A stretch of DNA of 64,000 nt, from the NCBI GenBank assembly GCA_038030265.1, contig CM075941.1, positions 18,104,001 through 18,168,000 on the forward strand. Reading direction: 5' to 3'. Positions 36,070-47,104 of the stretch are shown here, one piece after another (position 1 is the stretch's first letter; every line of letters starts with the position of its first letter). The translations under genes were made by a program, and so were the position numbers. The stretch is from Corythucha ciliata (taxonomy: Eukaryota > Arthropoda > Insecta > Hemiptera > Tingidae). The notes beneath the pieces are model-generated. The model saw only the letters and a list, made by a program, of their open reading frames with translations, made no database searches and was not told the DNA's origin.

Positions 36070-36967
36070 GGAATAATAATAATAATTAGTGGGCGCCGGG
36101 CTTCGAACCAGTCAGGCGCCAAAGCCTCCTTAGGGCTCATTCCCCGTACCCTGATCCAACTGTGCACTTCACACCCGTACTACGCGGGCGTTTCGGCCGG
36201 TGCGCGATTTGTTGAACGCACACCGCCGGGAACGCCCACACGGAGCTGAGTGCGCCGTGTCACAGCTCGCCGCTACCTTGTGTAGCGAAATGGGCAATAG
36301 CTTCGAACCCAAGCCCGCTAGGTTGCGAAGCGAGTATTATATTCATTACATCATCGAGGCGCGCTACCAGGAGTAGAAGGTGTGAGGTATGATTTGTGTA
36401 TGAAGGTGGTGCGTTACTGCTAGAGAGTAAAGTCATGAGAAAAAACAAGGCGCAACACCAGTCAGAGAGCTCTCGCTTTAAAGTTCCGAGTCTCGCGACC
36501 CTGTTCAAACGATCGTAAGGTTTGATATTATTAGTAGAAGCGCTCAAACTACAAGGGTTAGTTGTAGGTAATACATGCAAAAATCGTAGCCTGTAGGAGC
36601 CTACGTTTTCAGTATTCCCTCGCTGGTTCCGCCATCGACAGACCAGTTTCTGATGTTCTTTTGTTGTTCATTTTTTTCGGGAAAATTGCATTTCATTGAT
36701 CCACTCAAACTTCACATAACTTGGAATGATATCAACAAATTATAAATGAAATTTAGGCCGTGATACAAATTGTTAATATCAAATGAGACATCTTACAAGA
36801 GCCTCCATTCCCCCCACAACATTCGTAGGCTCCTACGGCTTCGTTTCTAGCATGCATGCGAGCCACAGTGGTAGCAGGCAACACCCTTCAGAGGCTCGTT
36901 TCAAGGTTACAACTAGTTACTCACATTCGTCTGAGTCGATCTCGGTGACTTCCGAGTTGGTCTTCAT
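23843..36967 (-). CDS. USP7/HAUSP-like protein, 20 exons, catalytic Cys and His lost
   Basis: USP7-family protein, 997 aa (human USP7 1102). Exons in transcript order: 36925-36967, 35665-35849, 35459-35555, 35255-35382, 34874-35182, 34731-34808, 34578-34668, 34333-34525, 34117-34270, 33867-34034, 26227-26418, 25866-26154, 25684-25808, 25246-25340, 24868-25035, 24637-24790, 24440-24576, 24293-24385, 24103-24223, 23843-24016. All phases fit and no stop interrupts. MATH/TRAF domain at about residues 20-150 (CYVRHLPWILCC; CWGYEEYISW), USP catalytic fold at about 165-480 (DNTGYVGLNNGKETSYLNS; PPVLYLNLMRFKYD), then the ubiquitin-like repeats (FLSHQGND, FFKLFDPKTNK, DGDILVFQKK, DKTISNDPG). The Cys-box residue is Ser182 (codon 35090-35092), the catalytic His position is Gly414 (34153-34155), and Asp431 is kept. 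It is probably a pseudo-deubiquitinase paralogue. The exon 5/6 and exon 1 boundaries are the least certain. Confidence 0.9.
25079..25215. mobile_element. Palindromic MITE in USP7-like intron 14, family copy 1
   Basis: gcgttttccatttgcattaa ... ttatggaaatggaaaacacc, with gagcatttccacccgtcttc and its complement inside. It fills the intron between exons 14 and 15. A relative lies at 37174-37312, and 44740-44800 may hold a degraded third. Confidence 0.85.
27018..27410 (+). repeat. Left arm of a 400-bp inverted repeat pair
   Basis: Includes acggccgcaaaaattcgccg, gaagcagcgtaaaatcttga and gtgtgtacgggaggggtcac. The reverse complement occurs at 31261-31655 with a few percent divergence. Confidence 0.88.
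29190..29460 (+). repeat. Two diverged copies of a 125-bp sequence
   Basis: Both units run cccctggagtccctcatatt / cccctggagcccctcctatt ... aaatgggaccatctatagtc / aaatgggaccatctgtagcc ... agatatgagcgttgg / agatatgcgcgttgg. Identity by eye is about 80 percent. No conserved frame was established. Confidence 0.75.
30120..30668 (-). pseudogene. Truncated LINE reverse transcriptase, C-terminal part
   Basis: Translation of the minus strand gives a typical post-YADD LINE tail: LLYQSLVRSNLEYACIVWDP, LLESVQRRATRYLSF and a Tyr-Gly-Glu-Arg-Leu region. After a frame break near 30335 it continues (RLTGATFNVAPFRTNYGRHY). The 5' part is missing, as in most 5'-truncated LINE copies. It lies in the large tenth intron of the USP7-like gene, in the same orientation as that gene. 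The clade is Jockey/CR1-like by feel only. Confidence 0.75.
31261..31655 (-). repeat. Right arm of the 400-bp inverted repeat pair
   Basis: Reverse complement of 27018-27410. The two arms enclose about 3.85 kb that includes the LINE fragment. Confidence 0.88.
31720..32710 (+). repeat. Degenerate 30-bp array, ggcgcgaatcgtcagtttgg motif
   Basis: Units combine ggcgcgaatcgtcagtttgg with ccattttcaa. The same family is more extensive at 42060-43640, and a trace occurs at 26890-27000. Interrupted by the MITE at 32275-32403. Confidence 0.75.
32275..32403. mobile_element. 129-bp MITE with 33-bp perfect inverted ends
   Basis: ggatttcaccacctcggctt at 32275 (continuing to 32307) is mirrored at 32371-32403 with one or two mismatches. 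Nothing is coded inside. Confidence 0.85.
33130..33640 (+). repeat. Degenerate 18-20-bp array, aaccacaaaaagctcg motif
   Basis: Many units of aaccacaaaa followed by agctcgaacc-type sequence, ending about 230 bases before exon 10 of the USP7-like gene. 32710-33130 holds a C run and no gene. Confidence 0.75.
36017..36087. repeat. (TAA)n microsatellite
   Basis: About 70 bases of nearly uninterrupted ataataata. It directly adjoins the tRNA-related sequence at 36088-36310 and may be that element's tail. Confidence 0.95.
36088..36310 (-). repeat. Possible tRNA-derived SINE
   Basis: The minus strand has two matches to a Pol III B box, GGTTCGAAGCC (near 36105) and GGTTCGAAGCT (near 36300), and a simple (ATT)n tail on its 3' side. 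The sequence is GC-rich and unlike its surroundings. The A box is not convincing. Confidence 0.45.
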
Positions 36968-37173
36968 CTTCGTTTCCCACACACGGGGTGATTTACGGTT
37001 TTGTCTTTCTTGACTTCTAAAACATAAATAAGGGGTTAACCTCTTCAGAAAGAAGATCGTGGTTGTGAATTTCGATGATTATTTTTTAAAATGTCATCCC
37101 CCACACCTTGAACTCATTGAACTATTTTGCATGGCTATAGAGAAGGGCATTGCCTTTCTTTTGTCAGTCTTAT

Positions 37174-37312
37174 GGCATTTTCCATTTGCCTAAAATTCGG
37201 CTCTGGAGCTGAGCATTTCCACCCGTCTTCTCCGTTACCATATGATATAATTCAGAGAAGACGGGTGGAAATGGTCGGCTCCAGAGCTGAATTTTATGCA
37301 AATGGAAAAGCG
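37174..37312. mobile_element. Palindromic MITE just upstream of the USP7-like gene, family copy 2
   Basis: gcattttccatttgcctaaa ... ttttatgcaaatggaaaagc, with gagaagacgggtggaaat in both orientations. About 200 bp upstream of the first coding exon, so it may overlap the promoter. Confidence 0.88.
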
Positions 37313-37899
37313 TAAAACAAGTGAAAAATGAGTTCTTACATTTGCGCTCCCCCCCCCCCACATATTTTTTAGCAGAAAACAGAAACGGCAACCTCAGACC
37401 CGAACCCTCACGAACGTCATGTTTGGACTAAATATGCCGTCACTTATTGTATACTCCCCTTCGTGTTCAATACCCGGGTGCGGTGAATTCCAAATTTTTT
37501 GGCCAAATGTAGTCGAGTTCCAGATGCGTAGGGGTGAATTTTTGGCATTTGATCAATGAAATGGGTTTCTGGCTGAGACGCGGGAATTTGTGTTCCGAAT
37601 TCAGGTTAGATTCAGGTAAATAGATAGTCCTTTTCTTGTGCTTTTTTATACCGAATCACCAGGAGCTTAGCCAGCCCACACGAGTAGACGATGTCGGATG
37701 TTCTAGGCACCTCAGCAAAAGAACTGGTAGTTCATCAAATCGTCAAATTCTTCCCCAGAAACTGAGTTTACACAAAAAGGGCCGTAATCCATCGAAAACT
37801 AACAACTCCGTGGCGAAACTATCGGTTTTAGCCTTCTATTCCTCTTTTACTGTCCAAAAATTGGCAATGTAGTCCCCGGAAATCGATACTTTATAGGAA

Positions 37900-38600
37900 A
37901 GGCTTTGCACTCAAAAACTGGATGGCCGATTTTTCATCGACGTCTTGTCTGAGAGACGTAAAAATCGAACATTTTTTAGTTCAAAAATGGCGTTTTTTAA
38001 CCCAAAACTGAAGATTTCCCTCTAGAACTCAAAATTTTACTTCAATACTGTCAATTTTACGCCAAAGCCGATGTGTTCGCGATGTGTGAAACTAAAGATT
38101 TCACAGCACAACTGGCGATTTTAAAACCCGGGCTTTACCCAAAAGTTGAACATTTCACAATTCACCCTAAAACCGCGGCTGGACTGGATAATTTACCTCA
38201 AATCCGGCAATTGTACCACAAAACTGATGAGTTTAACCTAAAATTGAAGTTTTTACGCTTAAACTTAAGTTTTCCCTGTTTAACTGGCCATTTTACCCTA
38301 AAAAAAATTTAGTGAGTTTACCTCTAATCTGGCGATTTAAGCTCAGAATGGCTATTTAATCGCGATATAGGCCCGAATTGACCACATGGGTTTAAAGTTC
38401 CGTTTATCATAAATATGAGCTTATCAGCTTATATATCCCAAGCATAAATTCAGCATTTTGCATACAAAAGCGTTTAAACCCTGAACAACGCTTCAACGGA
38501 CATTGTCGACCCACAGAAAAGAAATGGAGATTATAGTAGGCTCTAAAATTGTGATTTTGGCCAAAAACTGGCAATTTTACCACTGAGCTAGGGTGTTTTA
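37900..38600 (-). repeat. Inverted form of the 21-bp gaaatcgtcag array
   Basis: Units such as aactggcgattttaaccc and aaaactgatgagtttaacc are the reverse complement of the 13950-14890 family. 37330-37900 and 38600-39000 show nothing else. Confidence 0.6.
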
Positions 38601-38999
38601 GGTGTTTTTTTGTACAGAAAAGCCAAATCTGAAAAATTGGCTTTTTAGCTGTGTCAGATCAGTAAAAACGGTATTTTACGGCGCAAAACCGCGAAATTGG
38701 TCTTTAAATTATGTCACCCAAGTGAAATTCGTTTTGTGAGCAACAAAAATCCTCGAAATTTATTTATTGTTTTTTTTTTTTACGTGAGTGTCGACGAAAC
38801 AAAATGTGGTTATCCTGAAGGATTTATACTTTCAGAACGTATAACGGGTGGGCAGCTGCCCACCCCGGCCCCCTCTGGCAACCCCCATGAGAATTACCAC
38901 ACTCTGGGACTGAAATGTTTATTGCCGTTTTGGAATCGATTCGATTTAAAGTATTTTTTGAGTTTTCATTGTGAAAACTTTTTTGAGTTGTTAGCTGCT

Positions 39000-39600
39000 A
39001 AAGAAATCACACTTTTTATTAATTTCGCGGCGAATTAGCGATTTTTTCAAATTTAGCTGTGAGTTAGCGCGTTATGGGTTGTCTGATGTAGGGCGAGGCA
39101 TTTTTTAATGATATGATTATAGATTTAGGTGTCCTGATGCCTCTTGTTTCTTTAGCATTTAATTTGATTCAAAAATAACAACGATGGCAACGTTTCGGCA
39201 CCCTTGCCACAGTCACGCCAACATATAAATTGAACCGATCTAAAACGGCCTCATGGACACTGTGTCTAATACTGAAAAAACAAGAGGCGTAGAAAAAATC
39301 ACTAATTTGCAGCAAAAATTGTGGAAAACGCTCGAGGAAATTCAAGAAACATCGCTAATTCACGAATAAAAAAGCTACTTTGCTGTTTAAGTTGAGAAAA
39401 AGCGCATTATTTATGTCTTTGGGAGGGGGGGACATCCCATGCCCTAAATCCGCTGCTGAATTATTGAAAGCGTTACACGCGGCCAAATGAGAAAAGCGCT
39501 AATTTGCTGATAAAGTTGACTAAAAGCACTCATTCGCGGCTTAAACTTGGCATGAGCGCTATAATTGGCAGATAGGGTGTGGAAATAGCGGAAATTTGGC
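39000..39600 (+). repeat. Degenerate array, gcgctaatttgctgataaagttgac type
   Basis: Same family as 11100-13130 and 20020-20930, more eroded. 39600-39890 is unassigned. Confidence 0.55.
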
Positions 39601-39889
39601 TAAAATAAGGAAACGCCGTAGAGCAGTGGTTCTCAAAGTGCGAAGAAGAGCTTCCACTTCCACGCAATGACATGCAACGGAAATGGCCAGGCCAAACGCT
39701 CATTTATGACCACTTTTGAGGGCAGTGACAGCCCTTTTGGTGCATTTTGATCGGGACCTAATTACCAGAACCGTGAAGAGAATATTCGAGCCCAGGGACG
39801 AAACTAAATGAAGCCCTTTCCCCTCGGTGAGTAGCAGACCCAGTGCCACCCTCGCTTCTTCCTCGAAAGGCCTACATAAAACCTCAGTG

Positions 39890-40210
39890 AAGCATCAATC
39901 GCAGCCAAACTCCAAAACCACAAGAAGGCCCCAAAAATGTACAACGACCCCATAAGGCACAACCAAAGCCATGGTTCAACCTCAGCGAAGATGTAATTAC
40001 AGTAGAACCTCCAACGACAGCAACGTCTCAAGCGCAAAGAAGGCCCAGCCACAGCCAAGGTCCAACCACAGAAAAGGTCCAACCACAGCAAATGGCCAAC
40101 CACAGCGAAGGTCCAACCACAGCAAAGGTCCAACCACTGCAAAGATCCAACCACAGTAAAGCTCCAACCACAGCAAAGGTCTAACCACTGCAAATCTCCA
40201 GCCACAGTTG
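39890..40210. repeat. Minisatellite, agcaaaggtccaaccac unit of 17-18 bp
   Basis: Consecutive units near 40060-40200 are close to identical. The minus strand stays open through them and reads as repeated Trp-Leu-Asp-Leu-Cys-Cys-Gly-Trp; I treat this as a by-product. The accac core resembles the 33130-33640 array. Confidence 0.85.
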
Positions 40211-41700
40211 AGCTCCCAGTAAAGCTTTCCCTTTTTTCTCTCCTTTTTCTTGGCAAAAATGTGACGTTCCTGAAGTTTCCTATATTTGTATGGTTGGTCT
40301 AAACCTTAAGGTCATGGGAACAAGGTCTCGCCCCCCTGGAAATCGCTTGCGCCCCCCTGGTTGAGAATCACTTCCATAGAGGTTACAAATAGAGGTTTAT
40401 ATTATAGTAGAGACGACTTAGGGGCCTCTTTGAGATTTCCGCCCAGGGCCCCGTTACTTGCAGGCACAAGCTCTCGTCGCTACCGGCGGTAAATCTTACG
40501 ATCCGTCTCCGTCTCTGACCGTGTCAATCGGGATAGGATAACGTCTTGTTAAAATTATGACGCCCTTTCGACAAGGGGCCAGGGGGGAAAGTTCGAAGGG
40601 GTGTTTAAGGGGTCACGTATACAATATTATTGCACAAACTAGTTTGCGCAATATTTTGTTTCCAGATGTTTACTGAATAAAAATGGGTCATACATTATAT
40701 TGTGCAACCCATCAATACAACCCACAAACGCTCAATTTTATTGTACAACCGCAATTTTATTGTTTGCGCAATATTTATTGTACGTGTATGGGCCGCTTTA
40801 TAATTTTTACACGGCATTATTCAACCACAATTAAAATGGTTGTCACGTGTATACCACCCGTATTATTTCATACAACACCCCTTCGTACCTCAGGCCCAGG
40901 AGGGCAGGTCGTGTCACCGTCACATGTCATGGCATGGGGCAGGGCGTGACACAAGCGTAGCTCAAGACTCTGCCAGGGCCTGGCATGCGCGGAGCCTGAT
41001 GCAAAAGAATCCTAGTGAGGTCCGAGTAAAAGCCTTTTAACAAGGGTATGAGAGTCTGCAACCCAGTTTTGAACGATTCGTACAACGCCGATTAGTAGAG
41101 TTGTAAAGTACGGGGAAAATATCACAAATCATGTTCATTTGTCACATTTTAACATGTTTGCTTCAGTGAGATCAGAGATCACTCACTTGATCTTACTGAT
41201 CACACGATACAGCGTCGTGAGCGCGATTGACTGAATTAAAATTACTCAAAGTCATGTTAAAATTTTGAGAGCAAAATAAGCTTTTTAATTTACTGAAAAA
41301 CAAAACACGCCAGCCTAGCCCTCGTTACTAACCATGGGCTCTGGTGGACCCATTGAGGAAGGAAAAGAGAGGAAGGAGCATAAGTTGAAAAGAGTGACGC
41401 CGATTTTCGCCATATTGGTGGTCCCTCGGCCATAAGATTTACGATATAGATAACAGAGCAGGGGCCGTGATGAAGTAGTGCTCAGCACAAATCCTGATGC
41501 GTTCCGGGACTACCAATGTGGCGTATGTTGGCTTCACCCCGTTAACTTGATTTTACATCTATCGCTCCCTCCTCTCTCTTCATCATTGGCGGATTTAAGG
41601 GGGGCTATAGGGACTTAGCCCTAGTCCCTAGGGGACTTAGCCCCTAGTTGGTCGTATTAGCCCCCCACCCTCCAGGATGTTTATTCTCAAGCCCCTTTTC
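40211..41700. other. Gene-free stretch
   Basis: No gene seen. 40615-40790 holds repeated, partly inverted copies of ttgcgcaatattt and ttgtacaa. A short GC-rich segment lies at 40870-41000. Confidence 0.4.
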
Positions 41701-43640
41701 CAAAAACTGTCAAATTGATAGTTTTTAACGCCGAAAATGACAGTATCTATAGGGCAACATTGGCAGTGTTTCGAGAACGAAATTTACAGTTTCCAGAACG
41801 AAATTGACAGTTTTGAACGACGATATTGATAGTTTCTTGTACTCTGATGCAAAACCTCGTTATCAAGGTTTGGGATATTTGTTATGTTGGAGGAAATTGA
41901 GGTTCCAAGTCAAAATTGTCAGTTCCTGAGGCAAAATGAACAGTATTGTAAGTCGAAATTGACAGTTTGAAGTACGACAATCACAGTTTTGAATGTTGAA
42001 ATTGACAGCTCGACCGAAACTGATAGTTGCCAAGGGAGGAATTAAGAAAATCCATGCGGTCTGAAACCCGAATTCTCGTTAGTGACTTGAGTTTGCAATT
42101 TTTAGTGCCTGACTAGTCGTTTTGGTGATAGTTAGGGTACGAATCGTCAGTTCAGGCATTTTTAAGGCACGTATGGTCACTTTGGCCATTATTGGAACGC
42201 GACTGGTCGTTTTTCAAGGCGCAAATCTGTCAGTATAGCCATTGTGGGGAGAAAGGGCGTGAATTGTCAATGCGACCAGCGGCCCGTTTTAGGGCTTGTC
42301 CAGTCTGTTCTACCACTTTCAAGGGACGAATTGTCGTTTTCCAAAGAGCGCGAATGTCCAGTTTGATCATTTTTAGACAGAAACTTTGAAGATTGAAATT
42401 TTTAAGGCGTTTGGTTATTTCGGAGCACGAATCGTCAGTTCAGCCATTTTCAATGGCTTTTTTGGCCATTTTCAAGGTACGAGTCGTCATTTTAGGCACT
42501 TCCAAGGCGCGAATCGTCATTTTAGCCAGTTTTAAGGCGTGAATAGTCCGTTTGACTATTTCCAGGGGACTGTTTAGCCTCTGTAGAGCACAAACGATCA
42601 GTTAGGTCATTTTTAGACCGTGAACTGCTGGTACGAGTAGAGTAGGTCATTTACAGGGCGTAAATAGCCAGTTTTTAAGGCCAGGATCGTCGTCAGTTTA
42701 GACATTTTCAAGGCGTGAAGGCTCAGTATGGCTATTTCTGACGCGCGAATGGCCAATTTTGCCATTTTAAGGACATGAATCATCTGCTTAGAGATTTTCG
42801 AAGTGCGAATTGTCAGTTTAACCATCAATCGTAGGCCACATAGAGTCAGTTTTGCCAATTTTATAGGGCGTGAATAGCCAGTTTGGCAATTATAACGCTG
42901 CCAGTGTGGCCATTCCTAGGGCATGAATCCGTCATTTTAGTCAATTGAAAGTTACGAGTTCAGTTTTGACATTTTTATTGAGTGAATTATTAGTTTGACC
43001 ATTTAGAGAACTCAAACAGTCAGTTCTGCCATTTTTTTAAGGAGCGAATAGTCCGTCACGCCATTTATATGCCATTTCTTGAGCGTAAATTGTCAGTATT
43101 GTCATTTATAGAGAGTGAATAGCCAGTGTGATATTTTCAGAGCATGAATCGTCAGTTTTTCTATTTTTAGGGTTCGTAAAGCCTTTTGGGTCATTTATAA
43201 TAAGCGCGAATCGTCAGTTTTGCTTTTTTAAGGACGCAATGAGTCCCGTCAAGCCAACGCCCGAATGGTCAATTTGGCCATTCTTGGCACGCAAATGGTG
43301 GTGGATTTTTAGGGCAGGCATTGTCTGTTTAGGGATTTGCGGAGCGTGAATTGTTAGTTTGCCCATTTTTAGAGCGCGTTACGTCAGCTTGGCCACTTTT
43401 AGAGCGGGAATCGCTAGTTTTAGCCAGTTGTAGCTCGTGAATGGAAGATTTAGCCAGTTTCATAGCAGGATTCATGATCATTTCATGCATTTTCAGGCTG
43501 CGCGAACCGTCAGTCTAACCACTTTTAGACCGCGTGAAGTCCGTAGGGCTTTTTTTTAGAGCGGTAATTGCCAGTTTGGCAATTTTTAAGGCGTCTTAAG
43601 GTCCGAATAGGCATTGAATTGATAGCAAGTCATTATTATT
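41700..43640 (+). repeat. Long degenerate arrays: gaaattgacagttt, then ggcgcgaatcgtcagtttgg
   Basis: 41700-42040 repeats a gaaattgacagttttgaa motif. 42060-43640 repeats ggcgcgaatcgtcagtttgg plus ccatttttag at about 30 bp, the longest run of this family in the window (roughly 50 units). Confidence 0.78.
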
Positions 43641-43725
43641 AGAGCGAAGGACACAATTTCATAAGCCTCTCCCCCTGCTGTATTTTGTTTTTAAAAACAG
43701 CCAGAGCCATGAAATTTCTCTTTAA

Positions 43726-43869
43726 AGCCGGATACACACATGCGGTACTTGCCAAGTAACGAGCAACACATTTTTGAAATTCTCAGCTGGTTGGTTTGTA
43801 GACAATTGCTAGAAATTGATTGAATATTGGGCAAGTTACTTGGCAAGTACCGCATGTGTGTATCCGGCT
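43726..43869. mobile_element. 144-bp MITE flanked by TTAA
   Basis: agccggatacacacatgcgg at the left is mirrored by ccgcatgtgtgtatccggct at the right, with about 36-bp inverted repeats in all. TTAA lies at each boundary (43722-43725 and 43869-43872, overlapping one base), suggesting piggyBac-type mobilisation. Confidence 0.85.
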
Positions 43870-43879
43870 TAAAATGAGC

Positions 43880-44720
43880 CAGTACGCTCATTTATCCTCT
43901 AAAAAGGTGTGAAATCCCGTGAAATTGGCTTGTCTAAAGGGAGCCAACCCCACGAAATTGGTTTCTGACCTACGAAATCCGACAAATTTGGTCTCAAAAA
44001 GTGCCAAACCGGAAACTTTTCTTATAATGAAGTAGCCAAAACCACGAAATTGGGTTTTGCGGTGTGTTGAATGGACATCGAAAGTGTCTAATGAGGGGAA
44101 TTGCATTCATGAAGAGTCAACACGGTGCAAATTGACTTTGTAGGGAGTCAATTCTGTGGCAGTGGCGTTTGAGCGAGGAAAACCTTTGAAATTCGTTCTG
44201 AGAGAAAAAACCCGCAAAATTTGGACTTTGACTTGATCTGCAAGAGGGGGGGGGGGGTCATGAGCTCAGTGCTAAGCCCCTTTATCATTGTACCTTAAAT
44301 CCTCCCCTGCTCTTCATACATCCATGGGTGGACTCCACGGACGTTTTTTCCTCTCTGTTCAATCCCCATTCTATCATCCATGAGGCCTTTAGTACCTTTC
44401 TTCTCACTTGTTCTGGTGAACTTAAGCTCGTCATAACCCCTGTTCGAACGAAAGTTGCTGTTTTATCGTTATAAGATAAAAAGGCTCCATCCATGGGGTC
44501 TGTCAGACCACCTCCCAATTTGTTTCCTCTGCTGCGGATCTCCTTATGTGGCCAGTACCTAGGCCGTTGCCGGCCCTCACCTGGCCTGTACCCCATCTTC
44601 GGCCCAGACTCCCCAGCAGAGTCGGTCCCATCACTCAGCTCGACCCGTTAGCCGCGACTGTGGTGGCCAGCCAGTCGCGCCCGAGAGGCACCACGTGAAG
44701 GTGGGTCTTTCCCACCTCCA
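43880..44720. repeat. gcgaaattgg array, then an unassigned GC-rich block
   Basis: 43880-44230 is the direct gcgaaatt array. 44280-44720 is GC-richer, non-repetitive, with a minus-strand frame (MGYRPGEGRQRPRYWPHKEI) and a terminal ccagtcgcgcccgag palindrome. It may be a LINE or other retroelement 3' region, but I recognise no domain. Confidence 0.4.
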
Positions 44721-44827
44721 CCTCCCACCTTCTGTTTGCGTTTTGACAAAATCCCAAAATCCAATCTAGGGCCAAGCATTTCCTCTTGTCTTCTCCGTGA
44801 ACATAATATGTAATTCTATCAGTTGGA

Positions 44828-45146
44828 GTTCTTCAGATGGGGATGGATGGTGCGAGGGGAAATGACGTAAATACTTACTTGTGAAGCATTTGAGGGAACT
44901 CTAAAATTTTTTGTTTACAAATTACATGAAACTTGAAAAATCCCCCCCCCCCCAGTAAACTCGTCTAACCCCTCTTCCGCGCATCACCTTTTTCAATAAG
45001 TAAGTTTTGACGTAATTGAACCCCCACTCAAAATGTTTAAAAAAGCATCGTTGACTGATATCAAAGTTTAATGTGAGCAATAGACTTGTGGAAGAGCCCT
45101 CTTTAAGCAACACCAACTTTTGAAAAATGTGCACGTTCCCCATTTG
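44828..45146 (+). repeat. 320-bp interspersed repeat, copy 1
   Basis: Aligns directly with 60855-61187 through cttacttgtgaagcatttga, gtaaactcgtctaacccc, tagacttgtggaagagccct and aacttttgaaaaatgtgca. A C run inside varies in length. It has no coding signature. Confidence 0.9.
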
Positions 45147-45719
45147 GGAATTAGGGATCAGATCTTTTATTGTTTATAGCTATTTGTAGTCCGCCGTCTA
45201 CAACCCCAAAAACCGTAAAATACTGCATTTTTGTGAAGAAAGCACCAAACTTTGCAGAAATGTTCTATGGACCAATTAGAAAGATTTTAGTCGCGGTTCC
45301 TGAAGAAGCGACGATGCTCAAAATTCGAGTTAACTTTTTTGAACGAATGAGTTAGCAACTAATAGGAATGTCTGATCATAAAGCAAAGACGCCATGAACA
45401 ATAGATCTGCTCCAGCAACGTGTTTGGAACATGTTCAGAGAAGAGTTACCATGGGACCAGCGAATGATGATTCCATTTTATTTCCTGGTTTCATGGCAAC
45501 TCTGATCCGAACATGTTCGAAACTCCCGGCTGGAACAGACCAAGTATAAGGTTAAAGTAATTACAATGAAATCAAGTCGATTTTGAGTAAATTTTACCCC
45601 TTTAAATTGCGTGTCAGACCCTAAAACGAACTGCACGTTAGTGGTTCCTTTCATTGGAAAACAGTAGAGTAATGTCGTACTTTTTGTTGTCGCGCATGCC
45701 ATTTTGAAATGCTTGGATG

Positions 45720-46310
45720 CCATAGTGCATGGGATATGAGGTTTTCGACATGAACATCTCCAGGAAGTCTACTTGTAGCCACGCTGATCGAGTTCCAGTT
45801 GTACGCGGCACAAATTGACAGTAATTTCGACCAAACTAGAAACCAATTCCCATCCTGAAAACGCCATCACCATTCCGTGGGAGCCGGAGGTGAACCGTTA
45901 CCCTGAAAGAGATCTACCGCACACCTGGCCAGCCCTGATACGCTGATCTCTTAATGGTTCTACCAGTGCGGCACGAGTTTGTGGAATGGCACCAAGGGTT
46001 TCCCCTCAGTGCAGAAAGGCACTTTCGTGCGTAATTAAGACTTATCTTTTTCTGCATGGGCTCCATACAATGCAGCGACGAATTTTTAAACTTCCTCGAT
46101 GAAGTCATCTGAAACATGCGACGCCTGAAAGGAAAGCTGTTTGAACGCTTGTGTTGTTTTTTCATTCTTCCATGCTGGCCAGGCCGAACGTTTACTTTTG
46201 GTAGCAAAGAAAATCTCTGCTCCCCACCATTATTCTTTTTAGTCTTTTCTGCACCGATACAAAAAAAAAAAAACACAACAGAGACAAAAGTGTCTCGACT
46301 TGTTTTCATT
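45720..46310 (-). pseudogene. Possible decayed transposon-associated protein
   Basis: One minus-strand frame shows FVAALYGAHAEKDKS, KPLVPFHKLVPHW and LFQGNGSPPAPTEW separated by several stops. The pattern resembles a cysteine-rich repeat-associated protein common in invertebrate genomes, but I cannot name it. 45170-45720 is otherwise without an assigned feature. Confidence 0.25.
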
Positions 46311-47104
46311 GTAGATATAATTATAATAACCTTTCATTTTCAATGGTACCCCTATTAAAGCCCTGTTCACACGACCGTGATCGGACCGTTTCGTCTACAG
46401 AATATGTTCGATATACATCAAGTATGAGGCAATTTTCCTAATTTCATGAAATTCGGTTAAGTACTTTGAGAGAAATTGCTTCGGGGGGGGGGGGGGGCAA
46501 GCACTCATAGAGGCTGACAAATGAGGATAAGGGCAAAATGTGCGGGACAAAACTTGTTCTATATACTCTTGTGATACCACTACAGTTTTCAAATCCCTGA
46601 AAAAATGCAATTCATTTTTAAATAATTTACATCCCCAAGTACCCCTCTGCCCCCCCCCTGTGCCGCCCCCAGTTGGAAAAGTTGATGGAACGGCGACTCA
46701 GATCTTTATATTGGCCCATAGAACATTCCTGCAAAATTTGGTGTTTTCTTCACTAAAATGCAGTATTTTATGGCGAGGCCGACGTACTATTGCTGTTGGT
46801 TCTTACTTTTGAGATTAAGACTGTGGAAACGGGCTAGTTATATCAGTAGGTTTATAAGTTAGTAAGCGTTCTGGATACTACTCTGATTTCTGTTTGTTAC
46901 CTTTCACTAGTGAGGCTGTGCAGCTATTCAACAAATTTTCCCAATGAAAAAGACTGTAATACACTTCACAAAAGAGTGCTGAATCATTAAGTTGAATTTA
47001 TTCTTATAGAGAACCTCCGAAAATGAAAAAAAAATATTAGTAGGTGTGTCCCAGAAATTCATGTTAGCAGCGGAGGGCTATAGGATCTAAAATAAGGTAG
47101 GTAC

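Noticed and set aside
39804..40256. 150-codon minus-strand frame rich in Trp-Leu-Cys-Gly
   Set aside because: A by-product of the 17-18-bp minisatellite; not a recognisable protein.
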